A DNA stretch of 64,000 nt from Ichthyophthirius multifiliis (GCF_000220395.1 NW_004085918.1:62001-126000); one strand, 5' to 3'. Shown: positions 27,401 through 41,943, numbered from the stretch's first letter. Notes: generated by a model from the sequence alone, not told the origin. Numbers and translations are program-made.

Positions 27401-30400
27401 TAAGCGTAAAAGAAAATAAAAAATTATTTAATATTAAAATTATATAATATATATAGATAATAAAGTGTAAATTATATTTTTGATAACCGCTACTTACTTA
27501 TTAAGCTTAAACTTATTTTTAAATTAATATAAGTTGATTATACATGCATAAATTTATTAGATGCGTTTATTTCTAATCCAATCTTAACATATGAAGACTA
27601 CACTAATTTAACCTAAAATAGAGCTTTTGAATAAATAGAAATTTCTAATACAATATAGGCTTTAATAAATTGCTTTTTACTTAACTATTAAGTAGTAAAT
27701 TCAAAAGACTCATTCTAATTTTATAATTCAGCATTGAAAACTATAAATGTAATAATTAGTTTTAATTAACATTTAATATAAAATGTTTTTTAAAATTATT
27801 AAGCTTAATATGGCTAACCAATAACTAAGTTTTTTTTCAAATTATTAGCTTAACAAGATGATATAAACTTTATTATTAAAAAACTAAAATTTAAAAAGTA
27901 ATTACTAAAAATGCTCTATTATATCCTTATTAATTATGAAGAACCATTAAGAGCTTTCCCAGCTTGCTTTATAAGATAATCAAAAACATTAGTTTAAGAA
28001 ACAGAATCACCTTTACTTGAAAATCTATTTAGCTTTTATGCAAGTTTTGTTATAGATTGTGAACAAAACTATGGTTTAATTAGTTTAAAATATAAATGGA
28101 AAATAGGTATTTTAAATTTTTATTATTTGTATTTATTTTGATTTAGGTTAACTTATTATAAGTATAACTGATGTTTGTTTACAAAGATTTATTAAAAACA
28201 TCACTCTAATTAATGAAAATGATAATTAGCAAATGCAAAACTCATATAATTTTATTTTCTTGAAGTTTTTTTTATGTAGTTAACTCAAAAAAGTAAGAAT
28301 TGAAGAACTAATACTTAATATATTAGAAACTACAAGTAATTAGAAAAACGCAAGTAAAAAATAAATTAATTTTTATTTACATATTATTTTTTTATAAAAA
28401 ATAGAAATTAATTAAATTAATGCTTTCTAAAATAAAATTTGGCTTACATATTGTAAAAGTTCTTCTAATAAATTAAAAGAAATAATATTCGAAGATATTA
28501 AAAATTAGTAAAGCCTTACACTTTTAATTATGAATACATTAAAATTAGTAGAAACAATAATGAAACTTATTTATTAAAAATAAATGCTTAGATAATCCGT
28601 ATTTTAATAGTATTTAGCTCAGAAATATAAGTTATTAAATGATATTCCTTGCTTGGAATTTTTCGAAAGAAATTTTTGCAAGCTAGAATGTTTATACCAT
28701 TATTAACAATAATTTTTTTAGGAAAAAAGCAAATCCTTCATATCAAAAACAAATATACTATTCGTTATAGCATCATATATTAATTTCAATTAAAAAGAAA
28801 TGCATTTTAAGAATTAATCTTTTTCCTATAGTATTTTTAATATTTTGAATTAGTAATTTATTGAACTTAATGATGAACATATCGATAAAATAGACTTTAA
28901 TTCTATTAGAAATTGCTTTTCTGTAAATCCTTATTAATGTAATAATTCTATAAATTCATATTGTTTGAGAATTCTGAATTAGATTTTGCTTATTTGGAAT
29001 ATTTAACCTTTTATTAAAAAACCTCTTCTTATTGATTATTTAAGTAATAAAAATGTTGAATATTACTAAGAATCATTAAATTTGTCATCATATAACTAAA
29101 ATTTATATTATTTCATCAATTAATTATTTAAAATGTTATAATCTGAAAATTCTTATGACTAAATTTCTGCTATTGATTTTTTGATAACTAATTTATATAC
29201 TTAATAATCTTTTATTGATAAAATCTTAAAACCTTAAAGTATAAATGGGCCTAATACAGATATCGAATTAAAAAGCATAATTAAGTAGTTTTTTGAGTAA
29301 AGTAATTAAAATACAATTTTAATGAACAAAGTAAAAAAAATATTATAATAATTTTATTTATTTTTTTATTAAAAATAGTATTTAATACTATTATCTGAAA
29401 TATTTAAAAATGAATTTTAATACAGCAATTTTTGTTAAGACTTTAGAAACAATAATTCAGATTTATTTGAAAAAATAACAAAACTAGTCATAAATAAATT
29501 CGTTCCTAATGAAATAAACAGATTAATTTAAAATAGATTTAATTAAATAGAATCTGAATTCGACTAAAGTAACATAACTATTTCCAACTTCTAAAAAACA
29601 AAGTTAATAAAACTATTTAAGGAATAAAGTAGAAACCAAGAATTATATATTTAAATGGTTTGTGCAAGTACTTTCCAAACATTACTAGAGCTAATGAGTA
29701 GATAATTCCTTGTTTAAAAGCATAATTTTATTTTAGAGAGTTTGAAGCAAATATTTAACTATTAAAAAACGTAAGAAACAATAAAAAAACTATTATTAAT
29801 ATTTTAAATATAAAAAAGAATTGAAATAATTAATAACTTAAAAGAATTTGTTTTTTACAATTAATAACATAATTGCAAATATATATACTAAACAGTTTAA
29901 AATTAAGATACGATGGATTAAGAAGTTCGAATATAATAAACAAAAAAGACTATTTTCGAACAACCATTTTATAATTTATTAAATATAAATATATTTGGAT
30001 ATGGTCAATATTATTTATTAGATTAAGTAAATGAAAATTTTACAGAACTTGATCATCCGAATTTATAAAAACAATCATATTTTGAAAGAGGATTTTAAAT
30101 TTTGGCTAAAAGTATTTAAATAAGATCTTAAAATTTAATTTTTTCTATCAGAGATATAAGCTTAGATTTATACGATTCCTGGATTCGCTTATTTTGTCTT
30201 GTTTTATCTGCTGGAAATGAAGGACATGCTATGAGTACAATAAGTAGTATTTATCCGAGCTTTACAATAAAAGAACTTTAATAACAGAAAATTATTACTG
30301 CAAAAGAGCAATTAGGATTATTATATCCAAACCATGAAATGGAATTTGTGAGTGGATTTACTTAAGTATTTGAATAAGGAGAAGGAAAAAAATGTATTCC

Positions 30401-32546
30401 CTCTTTTATGAGCTTTTTGAGTGATTTATTAAAACAAATAGTTTGGGATGTTAATAATTTGTAAATTGTAGGGGAACTTTTTGAGAGAAAAATTTAACTA
30501 ATTTTCCATATTTAGAATGCTTTGAGACATTTGCAAGATTTAGAATACAACTAAAAGAAAAAAGATAAATAATTCTAGAATAATATTTAAGACACTTTCC
30601 ATTTTAATGAAGTTGAAGATTAATTTAAACTAATTTGCCTCATTCTTAATAAATACACTTAATTTTAATCATAAGCACTTTTATGTGAAATTTTATAGGT
30701 AAATATATATAATTTTATTATTTTACTATATTTTTTAACATTAGGTTCTTTTTTATTAATTATAAATAATCGAAGTTATGATTATAAACTAAGTGCATTT
30801 ATCATTTAGTTAACAATTATCTAAATTTGTTTATGAATTAATTGAAATTCTTATGATCTTGTTTAAATAAGATATTGATGGATTGCCTATACTTGTTTCC
30901 TGTTTAACTTCATTGCTAATTATTTAGCCAAATGCTATTATATAAGCCTTTAAAACAAATCCTAAGCATTTAGAAACTATAGCATTTAAAATTTATTAAT
31001 AAAAAGTAATTTTTTAATTTATTTTAATTATATTTATTTTATTCTTGAGATATAAACTGCATAAATATTCATAAGTATAAATTATTTCCTCAAAAAGCTA
31101 GCTTAAACATCTGAATAAGGAGCAGATTTGCTTAATGGAATTAATATAATTTCTTTAATCTGTAGCAGCAATTTATACAAAAATATTGAAAGTGAACTTT
31201 TTTATCTTCAAAACGGTGAAAGAAATATTATACATTCTTTTTGGTGTTAAACATTAGCTTTTTTTAAAGAGTATTGTCTATAACTAACTACATAAATTTA
31301 AAATACATTTAATACTCTTTAGTTTGTAAAAGTTTATAGTAAGAGAATTTTGAAAATTTTATAAATACCTTAAGTAATAGTTTTTAAATAAAATTAAAAT
31401 TCATTTTAAATAAATTAAATGGAATATGAAAAGCTTTCTTTAGCAGTAAAAAAATTAAATTAAATGTTTTTTTTAAAAATAAAAAAAGTTTACAGAAGAA
31501 ATGGAATAAATAATAGATTTGTTGTCAGTATTTTTTGCAGAATCATATGCTTTTTATTAAGAATCGCCTTAATTATATGATAAAATTTTATAAAATCTAA
31601 CTCATTACACTATAAATTTATTTAAATCAAGACTTCAAATTTCTTAAGTATTCCATCCTGTATCGAAATTCGAGAAAAAGTTTTCATAAATAATTGATCA
31701 TACTATAATTGGAGATAATATTCATGCTTATATTTCAATATTAACTCCTTCTTAAACGCCTTATAAAATTGAACAGGACTAATTGTTTTTAAACAGAAAA
31801 ACATCATAAGATTAAAATGTATTTTTTATTTAATAAAATAGAATATATTTATTTATTATAGAAAACTCCTTATGGATATAATTTATTTGTTCTTCAAGTA
31901 GAAATGCATTATTAAAATATACTTTACGGAATAACTTTATGTATAAATGAAGGTTTTTCGCATTCAAATATATTATAAAACTTTACTTAAAAAAGTACAA
32001 ATAGCTTTGTAGAAAAATAGAATATAAATTAAGAATATTAAATTGAATATTGGAAATAATTAGCAATAAATGCTTATGATTGTTTAAATTTTATTGAACA
32101 TTCTTTCAATAAATGGGATAATGCTAACTTTTGCAATAGCATTAATTTATAAACCTAAAGATTAAAATTTCTAAGTATGTCAGTAGAATATGATTTACAT
32201 AATTACGGTTTGGGTTGTTATTCAGTAAGTATTTTGGATAAAAATTAAATTTTGGCCATTAATTATTAAAGTTTTTATTAATTATTTTAATTATTGTTTT
32301 AACATTTCTAATTATGGATTTAATTTAAAAAGAAATGGGCAAATTATATTCAAGATGAAATACATATTTAACATAAAAAAATAAGTTATATTAATATATT
32401 TATAATTTTAAATAAATTTATTTATTTTCAAATAAGAAAACAAAGTAGAAAACATTTTTAAGTATAAAAACTAAGAGTATTAGTAATATTAAAATTAAAT
32501 TGATGAATTGTACAAAGAATTTGTACATTTAATTGAAAATATTTGA
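23897..32546 (+). CDS. giant GLFG-repeat nucleoporin with helical scaffold (Nup308-like)
   Basis: The gene starts MSQSQGLFSNQQNQQNTSTG. The first 640 or so residues are Gln/Asn-rich with repeated GLFG, SLFG and GGLF motifs, for example GGLFGNQ, GGLFSNLNTTQQQ and GGLFGGP. A poly-Gln tract is coded by TAA repeats at 24402-24455. From about 25830 onward the protein is a long Leu/Ile-rich helical region without FG repeats, like the alpha-solenoid of Nup192/205/188 scaffold nucleoporins. The stop is TGA at 32544-32546. The first intron is 23994-24039 and others interrupt the 3' half (near 28105, 28360, 29330, 30700, 31000, 31470, 31830 and 32225). GLFG repeats bind transport receptors and form the pore permeability barrier. 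From memory, Tetrahymena Nup308 has this same layout and size; the Nup192/205 kinship is inference from helicity and length. Confidence 0.8.
24402..24455 (+). repeat. (TAA)n repeat coding poly-Gln
   Basis: About 18 tandem TAA/AAT units, in frame with the GLFG nucleoporin, read as poly-Gln under this code. Such a tract is prone to length change. Confidence 0.85.
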
Positions 32547-33658
32547 TAATAATAAAAAAAAAATAAAAAAAAATATACATTTGATAATTTAAAAAAAATG
32601 ATAAAAATAAAATTCATTTTATTTAAAGTAAAAATAAAAATATAATATACAATATATAAAATTATTAAATCTTTATTTTATATGTAAAATAAAAAATAAA
32701 TTTATTTTAATTAATAAAAATAAAAAAATATAAAAATGAAAGAAAAAAATTATAATAAAATATTTCAAAACAAAATTATATTGCAATAATAAATAAATAT
32801 AAATAAAAGAAAAAAATAAAAAAAATAAAAAAGTAAAAAAATAAAATAAAAGTATATTATAAAAAATAAAAAGATTTTAATTTATGAGTAATAAAAATTA
32901 AAATAATTTATAAATATGTATTTGATAATTAATTATATGTTTATTTATTACTATTTTTTTTAATAAATTATTCATTTATCCATTTATAAATTCATAAATT
33001 TATTAATTTATTTATTGATTTATTTAATTATTTATATATATATTTTTTATTTATATATCTATTTATTTATTTATATTGAAATTTTATTTTAAAATAATTT
33101 TCTTATTTTATTGTTTTTTCTATTTTAATATTATAATTAATATTTTTTTTATATTATTTTTTTTAATAATTTATAACTTTACTTTTTAAATAAAAATATA
33201 TTATATTTAATATTTATTTTTTTTATTAAAAGATGATACTATTTTATAATAATATTTTTTAAAATATTATTTTTAATAATAATATAGATTTTTAAAATAA
33301 ATTTTATTAGATAAATAAATTAATGTTAATAATATTGTTATATATTATTTATTAATAATAAATTAATTTTTTAATAATTTTTTTTTTTTTATTCAATTTT
33401 TATTATATGGATATTTTTTTTTTCTTAATTTTTTTTATTTGTTTATAACATTTTTTTTTTATTTAAAAAAATTTTTTGGTTTACTAAATCTTTATTTTTT
33501 AATTATAAACTATTACTTTAAATATTAAAATATATGTTTATATATATATTTTTTAATATTTTAATTCATGAAAATATAAAAATTTTAAACAAATTAATTA
33601 TTATATATATAAAATAATAATTATAATATATTTTATTTTATTTAAAAATTTTATTTTA
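32547..33658. other. AT-rich intergenic region
   Basis: About 1.1 kb of homopolymer-rich A/T sequence, purine-rich (A) in the first half and T-rich in the second half. No gene, RNA or repeat family is recognised. Confidence 0.6.
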
Positions 33659-34435
33659 ATGAAAATTAATGATGATATTGATAGTAATTATTCCTCTGGA
33701 TCTTCAAATAATTCTTCTATATAAAATAATTATGATTAATTGGAAAATTAGATTTGTTTAACTCTATAATAATAATTTTAGAAAAATTAATTTAGATAAT
33801 AATAAGAATATGAGCCTAAAATTTAAAATTCAAAAATCGTTGATTCAAACATATTGAAGCCATAATAATTTTATCACTCATATTATATTTATTTATTACT
33901 ATTCCTTTTAAATTAATTATTCTTTTTATTATTCTTTTTTTAATTTTTTACATATAAGGCAATTTTGTATATATTTAGTATTTAATTTTTGATTTTTGCA
34001 TTAATTAAGTTAGTATAAAAATACATATTTATAAGAAAAAAACAAACATAAAATATAATATATAATAATTAATAAAATGAATTAGAAATATAGATTACAA
34101 ATAATATAGAATAAGCTAAATTATAATATAAATAGAATTTCATGCTTAATTTAAAAGAAGCAATTTAATTCTAAGGTAAAAATTGTAATGTTATATTTAT
34201 TAATAAAACATTGAATTAAATTGGGATTTCCTAATAATAATTTAATAACTTAAAAATAATATAATATGATTAAAATTAACTATAGTAGGAATAATAATGT
34301 TCAATTTGTTTAAGAAAATATAGTCATTTATAAAATCTAAAAATACTAAAATGTATGCATTTTTTCCATTAAAAATGTCTCAGAAATTGGTTAATGAAAA
34401 ACAGGAAGTGTCCCCTTTGTAGAAAAGAAATATGA
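33659..34435 (+). CDS. membrane-anchored RING-H2 finger protein, 258 aa
   Basis: An intronless 259-codon frame starts MKINDDIDSNYSSGSSNNSS. Residues about 82-145 are strongly hydrophobic (YYIYLLLFLLNQLFFLLFFF, then further Ile/Phe/Leu), consistent with two membrane spans. The C terminus is a RING-H2 finger: CSICLRKY, then CMHFFHQKCLRNW, then CPLCRKEI at the very end. Spacing C-x2-C, C-x-H-x3-H-x2-C and C-x2-C is complete, so zinc binding is expected. Such proteins are usually membrane-bound E3 ubiquitin ligases; the substrate is unknown. It is convergent with the MBOAT gene, 208 bp apart. Confidence 0.85.
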
Positions 34436-34643
34436 TATCAATAAAATGTTTTAAATTTAAAAAAAATTATGTAAAAATGTAATTCTAATATATATTTGTT
34501 TATAAAAGATATTATTCTAAAGCATATATATGTGTAAAAAATTATTTTTGTTATTTTGATATAATAATTATTTAAAAATATAAAGAAAAAATAAGGAAAT
34601 TAAAAATAATAAAATTAAATAACAAAAAAATACAAAAAACAAA

Positions 34644-36094
34644 TCATTAAGCTTTTGGCTTACTTGATTTCTATCCCCATTTAGTGGCGGAAAAGAACGC
34701 AATAACTAAAAGGTTAACAATTAAAACAGAAAAATAATGAGTTTTATAAAAGGCATAATTATCGTATAATGATAACAATTAGAAACCGATTCCAAAACAG
34801 TTCAAGGAAAAGTGAGTAATACAGAATCTTATAGCAAAATAAACTGGGGAAGTTAAAGTTTTTTCCAATTTATCAAAGAACTCTGGTTTATTTTTGGAAG
34901 CATTAAATAGCAATTTTGAACAATTCATTACTAAAGACCATTAGAAGAATGATAAATAATACCCAGGGTAGAATCCATGCCAGAAAGCTGAAACCATATT
35001 AGTAATATATTAAGCTATGTTACTTTTATTAACGTTACTTTTTAATTAATCTTATGGATAAACTCTTAAATAGACATATTTTTTTAACCAAATTTAAACA
35101 GAAGTGTTCCAACATTCAACTTTATATCTTACATCATGTGTAAGTTCATGAGAAGCTTTACAAGAAATAATTTAATCCCATTATTGTGTTTTTGTATTGT
35201 AAGTAATACCTGTAGAAGCTAATCCAGCTTAGGATAAGGACCATCCAGCATAATATCTAAATCTAATTAAAGTAATACATACATTAAAGTAATAAAACTT
35301 GAAAAGCATAGAAGATTAATTATATTCTTCTGTCAAAACATATTTTAATGGGAATTTCGGTAATAAAAATATGATTGTAAAAGTAAATGCTAGTCCTTAT
35401 AAAAGCCAATTCAAACTGTTTTTTAATGGGAAAGAAATTGATTTTGTAGATGAGGTTCTCATATATATTTTATATTCATGGAAATCAAATGTAGGTCCAC
35501 ATATAGCACTACCAAAGAAATGAATGTAGGAAAAATACTCAAAGAAATTGGGCAATTTCTCTATTTTTCTCAATTTTTAATCTTCACTTAGTTAATCTTA
35601 AAGCTTTTAGTCACCATCTTGATAACACCACGCAAAGCTTGTGTATTTGCACATTGTCATCATTAATATCGTTGTTATATCCATTTTCCAACCTCCATAA
35701 TCATTCTTTTTTATTTTTAAATTTTAATATTTTATTTTTATTAATATTATATTTTTACATATTGTCTGTATAAATGGTGTAAACTTAAATAAAAAAGGCT
35801 TGAACTAAATACTATCAATGCAGATTTTCTTTAGAATATCAAAATTATTATGTATACAAATACCGTTTGGAATAATAAAAATATTAATCCATCTTGATAT
35901 ACTAAATATTATAAAAATATACCTAAAGCACTTCCTATTAAATGTCTAATAAAAAATCCTCTTATAAAGTAAAAAATCAACCCAAATGGAATGGTCATTA
36001 TTAAAGAAACAGCAAGTCTTATCTAATCAACTTCCATACCACCTAATAAAATAGAAATATTTTGGAACAACTAATCAAGGATTTAGAAAATCAT
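34644..36094 (-). CDS. MBOAT-family lysophospholipid acyltransferase
   Basis: The minus-strand frame starts MIFQILDQLFQNISILLGGM at 36094. One intron at 35706-35758 leaves a spliced CDS of 1398 bp (465 residues), typical for the family. Several hydrophobic spans are present. The MBOAT signature is intact: WNTSVQIWLKKYVYLRVY near residue 308 and SAFWHGFYPGYYLSFF near residue 353 with the catalytic His. This pair of motifs is that of the LPCAT3/MBOAT1/2/5 group, which esterify lysophospholipids in the endoplasmic reticulum. Exact head-group preference cannot be read from sequence. The C terminus ends KSSKPKAQ, a Lys-containing tail. Confidence 0.9.
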
Positions 36095-36307
36095 TATATT
36101 TATTGTATATTTTTTATTAAAAATATAAATATTATGCTTTTATATTTTAAAATAAAAATCTATATATATAATAATAATTTAAAAAAATAAAAAAATAAAA
36201 TTTATTTTTGATATAAAAAATTTTTTATTTAAAATGATATAAAAAATTTAATATAATATTTTTGTTGTATATTTTTGATAAAAATAATTATTAAATAAAA
36301 AATAAAA

Positions 36308-36339
<32 letters not shown>

Positions 36340-36632
36340 AATTAATAAATATATATATATAATTTAATTTTAAATAAAAAAATAAATAACAAATTATCAT
36401 AAAAAAAATAAAAAAATATAAAAATATTATTAAATAATAAATAAAATTTTGTATAAAATAAAATTAAATATATAAAAATAAAATTATAAATAAAATATAA
36501 AAATAAAAATTTTTATTATTTTTATATAATATAAATATTTTTCATTTAATATATATAATTTTTCTTATTAAGATAAAAATATATTAATTAAGAAATTTTT
36601 CAATTTAAAAATTAAATATGAATTTATTCTCA
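36095..36632. other. AT-rich intergenic region
   Basis: Spacer of about 0.5 kb with a short (AAAT)n array at 36307-36337. It carries the 5' region of the MBOAT gene and the 3' flank of the next gene. Confidence 0.5.
36307..36337. repeat. (AAAT)n microsatellite
   Basis: About seven tandem AAAT units in the spacer. Confidence 0.75.
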
Positions 36633-39600
36633 TCATTATCCTTCTTTAGATTAATTATAGCCATTCCATGACTTATCAAGTAATCTTTTTTTATATGTTT
36701 CACCTATAAACTCAAATGGTCCGAAAATATAATCTTTTTTAGGTACAGCCTCTACATTAACTTAACATTGATTTTATGCATTATCAATAGATTCATTTTT
36801 TACCAATGTTGTTTCATCACCACCTACAATATCTTAAACTGCACTTTTAACATTTGTAATAGAACCTGAACCAAGTCCTTTAGCCTCTTATATAGCTTTA
36901 TCTTTTGCAGCATTAGTAGCGGAATTAATCATTTTTGAATTTTTATTAACGGAACTAACAACTTTTTAATTTTTTTTAGCTAAATCAGCAGCCTAACCTA
37001 TAGCTTATACATTTACATTGCCTGCATTATTTTTTTTAGCAGTTCCTAAATAACGTTTATTATTTTTCCCACAAACTTTGTTTTCTTTTTAAAGACTAAG
37101 ATTTAAATATGCTCCTATTTTAAATGCATAAGGGCTAAAATTGCCATCAATGTAAACTTAACCAGCAAATTTTTCCAAAACTTTTAGTCCTAAGCCAATC
37201 TATACTTATGTATTTAAAAATGTTCCTTCTGCTGTTCCACCTACTTCTCCTATTGAAATACCAAAAGAAATATTACCATTTACACTTACTTTAGTATTTA
37301 TTCCAGCTTTGAAATCTAATAAGCCATTTTTAAATTATATTCCGGTGTTAAATGTGACTTCCCATTAAGCATTTAAAACCAGTTTGAATTTTGCAATTTT
37401 TCCACTATATGTATATGCATAATCTACTGGAATTTTACGTGTTTATGAAGGAAATGACTTTGAGAATTCCAATTTGCTAACAATTTATTTTATTAATCTT
37501 TAGATTAATCCTCCTGAATTTTCAGTTTATTGTTCAACTTGACTTTTAAAATCACTTACATTATTAAGTACTTCAGTAAGCCCTTCAGTTTAAAAGTTAT
37601 CTGCTACATCTTAAACTTATCCAAAAACAGTTGCGAATTCCAAATTATTAATATCAATACTTCCATCAAGTTACCTTTAAGTTTCTTAAAATAATAGTCT
37701 TCCTTTTTTTTCAGATGAAGAAACAATTTTCTTTTTAAATTGATTCTCAAAAAAATTTTTAGCTTAGTCAGCTCTACTTTTTATATTAGTCCACAAAATT
37801 TATCCTTCCATTTTCACATTATTAAATGCTAATTTAACTCTATCCCAATATTTAAAAGTAGATAATCCCATTTCTTTAATTTATTCAACAAAAGCCATAA
37901 ATTAACTAGGAAAAAGTTTTAGTCTATCAAAAATAGAAATTACTTATGTAAATTTCAAATTACTTACACTTTTTAATGAATCAATTACTTATAACACTTA
38001 AGTAAATATTGGTTCTTTATAATAACTAGGGTCATTAGGAGGAAATTTAGGTTTAGTTGCGAAATTTTTTATTTCTTCGAAAGTATTCTTTATCTCGTCC
38101 CATAAATCTTTGGATAATTAAACAAGCTCGTCTTTCCAATCAAATATATTTTTTTTTATATTTAAACCCATTGCTTTTATTTTATTTAAAACTGACAAGC
38201 CTTTTTCTTTTAAAGTTTTAGCAACTTCTTTCGGATAACTAACCAATTTTGATGTAAATGATTTTACATTATCAAGTATTTCTTTTTTTTGTAATTTTTT
38301 TAATGACTATACTATATTATTTATATCTTTTTTCAAATCTCTAATTCCTGAAAAAAAATCATAACTATAATCGACAACTTCATTTGCTTCTTATAAAATT
38401 TTATCAAGTTCTTAAGATTAAAGTCCTTCGTTCTTCGTACTTATATTTTAAAGTTCACTTAAAATGAAGTCTTTACCAAAACTTATAGCATTTTATAAAC
38501 CTTTTTAAAGAAGATCAGTTATTTTATATTAAGATGTTATCTTTTTAATTATAGATTTTATAAATTCCTTTAATTTATCCACTAAAAAAGATGTTGAAAG
38601 CATTTTTTTCATTTGCTTTGTAATCGTTGATTTCTTTTAGATAGATTCTTTTGTTTCTACTAATTTATCTTCAGATTTTTCAATTAATTCCTCTGTATAT
38701 TTATCTACTTATTTATCTGTATCTTATGTATTTGTAAATAATTCGTTTGCTTTTTATAAAATAAAAGATTCTGTATTATGTAATAATTATTTTATAGGTT
38801 CATCTAGTACTTAGGTTATAATAAGTTAATAATTTTGAATAAAAAGCTGGATTTTTTCTTTTATTTTTGTTGAAATTCCTTCTACACGGTTTTTTACTAA
38901 AAAATCTTTTATTCTTTTTATTTTATCTTTAAAAAAATTCTATATATTTTTTATTTGATCTTCTATTTAGATTCCTTTTTTATTCAAAAAAGCAAAAACT
39001 TTTTCTTTAAAAAATCCTAAAGGGTCTTTTACAAAGCAATTAATACTTTTTATTGATTTATTAATTTTTTGTTCAAACTTATTAATAGAATCCATAATTT
39101 CAAATTAATCATTTTATATTGCATCATTAATAACCTTTAAAGCAGGGTTTTTATTAATATCAAGAAGAAGTTCTAATTAATCTAAAACACCGTTTACCTT
39201 TTAAACTATTCTATCTAATTTTTAATTAACATAATTTTCTACTGATCCCATTTTTTCTACAAGGACATATTAAATGTACCAATTAAGTTTAAGTAATCTT
39301 GAAACATTTATTTTAGTTTATCTTTCAATAATTTTTGTTATAGATCCATTAAAATATCCATATAATCCGACAGTACAAACATCTTCAGAGCTATAAAATC
39401 CAGATTCAATACATTCAGATCTAATATCGGCTCCGAATTCTATTGATTCAAAGTTTTTTCTAAAAATGCTTTATTAAATAACTTCTCCCATAGGTTTAGG
39501 CTCTTAAAAATTATCATCATTTTTCGGTTAATCTTCAAACACTAAATTTCTATTTTCATCTATTCCAACCAAAACCCTTTCTTGATTATCATCAGAAATA

Positions 39601-41081
39601 ACTGAACTAGGATTTTCTTTAGGCTTTAAGTGTTGTTTCGCTTTTTTAGCCAAAGCTTATTATTTAGTCATTATAAAGTAGCTCATTTTCTATTATATTT
39701 AAACCAAATTTTAAATAAAAGCTTCTTCTATATTATGATCCCAATCTATATATTAAATAATAACAGCAGAAATATTGTCAATTTGCTTAAACATTGAAGT
39801 GCTATCATCTTAATTTCCTTTTACAGTAAATTTTGAACTTACAGAACTTCTTAATAATGATCCGTTTTCTATAATACATTCTTGAGTATATTCTCCTTTC
39901 TAATTTCCATTTTCACTTACTTCAGGTTCTGTGGATTTTAAAATTCCTTTTCCATCCTCCTAAATTTCAGCTTCATGTTATGGAGTTACTTCTACATTAT
40001 TTAAATTTCTATATTTATAAGATTCACTTGCATTTTTCAAAATACGTTTTTTACCTGTTTCCTTGTCTGTTTCGACGATATTGTATAAATCTATACGCAA
40101 TAAAGGAGAAAGCTATTCAATAATATTTAAGTAGATTTATTATAAATCATTTCTTAAGTTTATTGGTTCGTATATTTTTTTTATCTCTCCTTATTTACTT
40201 AATGTAAAACGAATAATAGGATATTTACTAAAATTAAATTATTCTTCACTAATTCCTTTTTCTAACAATAATTTAATTTCTTATGGAGTTAAAGGTGCAT
40301 ATTCATTTACTTATGTAGAAGTATCATCCTATGTTTTTGAAGATTATTATACATTATCTTCTATATTTCTTATATTATTTGCTTTTTCTTTCTCTAATAT
40401 AGCAGGATAACCGGTTAATGTAGATTATACTTAATCATTTTCAGAAATAATAGTAGATGTAAAATACAAAAACATATTAAATTCAGTATTAGATATTTGA
40501 TAACATAAAAGACTGAAAGAATGTGTAATAATAGATTTTTTAGAATTAACTTTTCCGTCCCCAGTAGTAGTAATTTATTCATTTTCCAACTTATATTCAT
40601 AATGTTTTTAAGATAAAGGGACCTAAATTAATTATACAATATTCATTTCTTAACCTATATTAATTTATTATTCAAATTTCACATATGATTCAGGAAGTTT
40701 AACTTACTTATTATAATTCATCTTTTCTACTATTGATTGTGGAGAAAACATTCCTCCAATCGCTAATCCTCCTAAAATTAATCCTATAGCTATAAGAATT
40801 CCTATAGATGATAATATTATAACTTTTTAACGATTTCCATATTTTACTTATATTAAATTAGAATTACTTTATTCTGAATGTACCGTTTTTAATTTTTAAT
40901 TCTCTTGTTTAACTAATGTTACTGGATTAACAAATTTTGATATCTATTTCCTAGGGGGATTCTTTTTAAATTTTTAATCTTAACTTCGATCATGACTCTA
41001 TTCATCTAGAAACTAAGCATTTGATTTAGGTAAAGATGCTTCTCTGTTAACTATATTTTCAAGATTTTTATCTAAGTGCAT
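36633..41081 (-). CDS. large single-pass membrane protein of unknown function, 1482 aa
   Basis: A single intronless frame of exactly 1483 codons starts MHLDKNLENIVNREASLPKS and ends NGYNQSKEGQQ. Residues 1-85 are polar and probably cytosolic. Residues about 86-111 (VIILSSIGILIAIGLILGGL and on) form one membrane anchor with no cleavable signal peptide, suggesting a type II protein. Residues about 470-1150 are rich in long amphipathic, Lys/Glu/Ile helices. Residues about 1230-1350 are Gly-rich and look beta-structured, with FGISIGEVGGTAEGTFLNTQ. Cys residues are few; a CESGFYSSEDVCTVGLYGY-like patch lies near residue 500. I recognise no family. A surface or secretory-compartment protein is a reasonable guess only. 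An intronless CDS of this size contrasts with its intron-bearing neighbours. Confidence 0.75.
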
Positions 41082-41943
41082 TTTTTTTTAATAATTAATT
41101 ATTATTAAATGGATAAATTAACAAAATAAAAAAAATATAAATATAAATATAAATATATATAAATATATAAATATTTTTAAAAATTTATATATAAAATATA
41201 TAAATAAATATTTACAAATTATTTTGCATTATTAAAATTGTATCTTTTTTTTATTTTTTTGCTATATACGTATTAATTTTTATAATATAAAATTAATTTT
41301 TTAAATATAAAATTAATTTTTTTTTTAAATATCAAAATTTATAAATAATAAAATTCCTTATTTCAATATTTTTTTAATCTAATTTTTACTTAAATATATT
41401 ATTTTTATCTATTTTTCAATTATTATTAACATCAAATTTCTTATTTTTAATAATTTTATTTTTCTTTAATAATTTTTATAATTAATTATTTAATCATTAT
41501 AATTATAAATACAAAAATATTTTATCTATAATTTATTTTTAAATAATAAATATTATTCATAAATTATATAAAATAATTGATTATAAAAATTTTTATTTTA
41601 TATATATTTTTTTTTTTTTATATATAATTTATTTTTACGGACAACCATAATTTAATATTTTTAAAAGAAAAACAAAATTTTACTTTATTCTTTAAAATAA
41701 TTCTTAAAAATATATTAAATTTAAATATTACTATACTATTATTTTTAAATTATAAAAATATTCATTTATTAAATCATAAAATAAAGATTTTGCAACATCA
41801 AAATTATTATTTCATTTTGCTTATTTTCATTTTAAATTCTAGAACAAATCTATAAAATATCTTTATAATTGTTATATAATCATTTTTTATATACAAAAAG
41901 AAGCTTTTATACATTCGAAAAAATATTTAATTTAATATTTACA
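41082..41943. other. AT-rich intergenic region
   Basis: A/T-rich spacer upstream of two genes pointing away from each other; no recognisable element. Confidence 0.5.
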
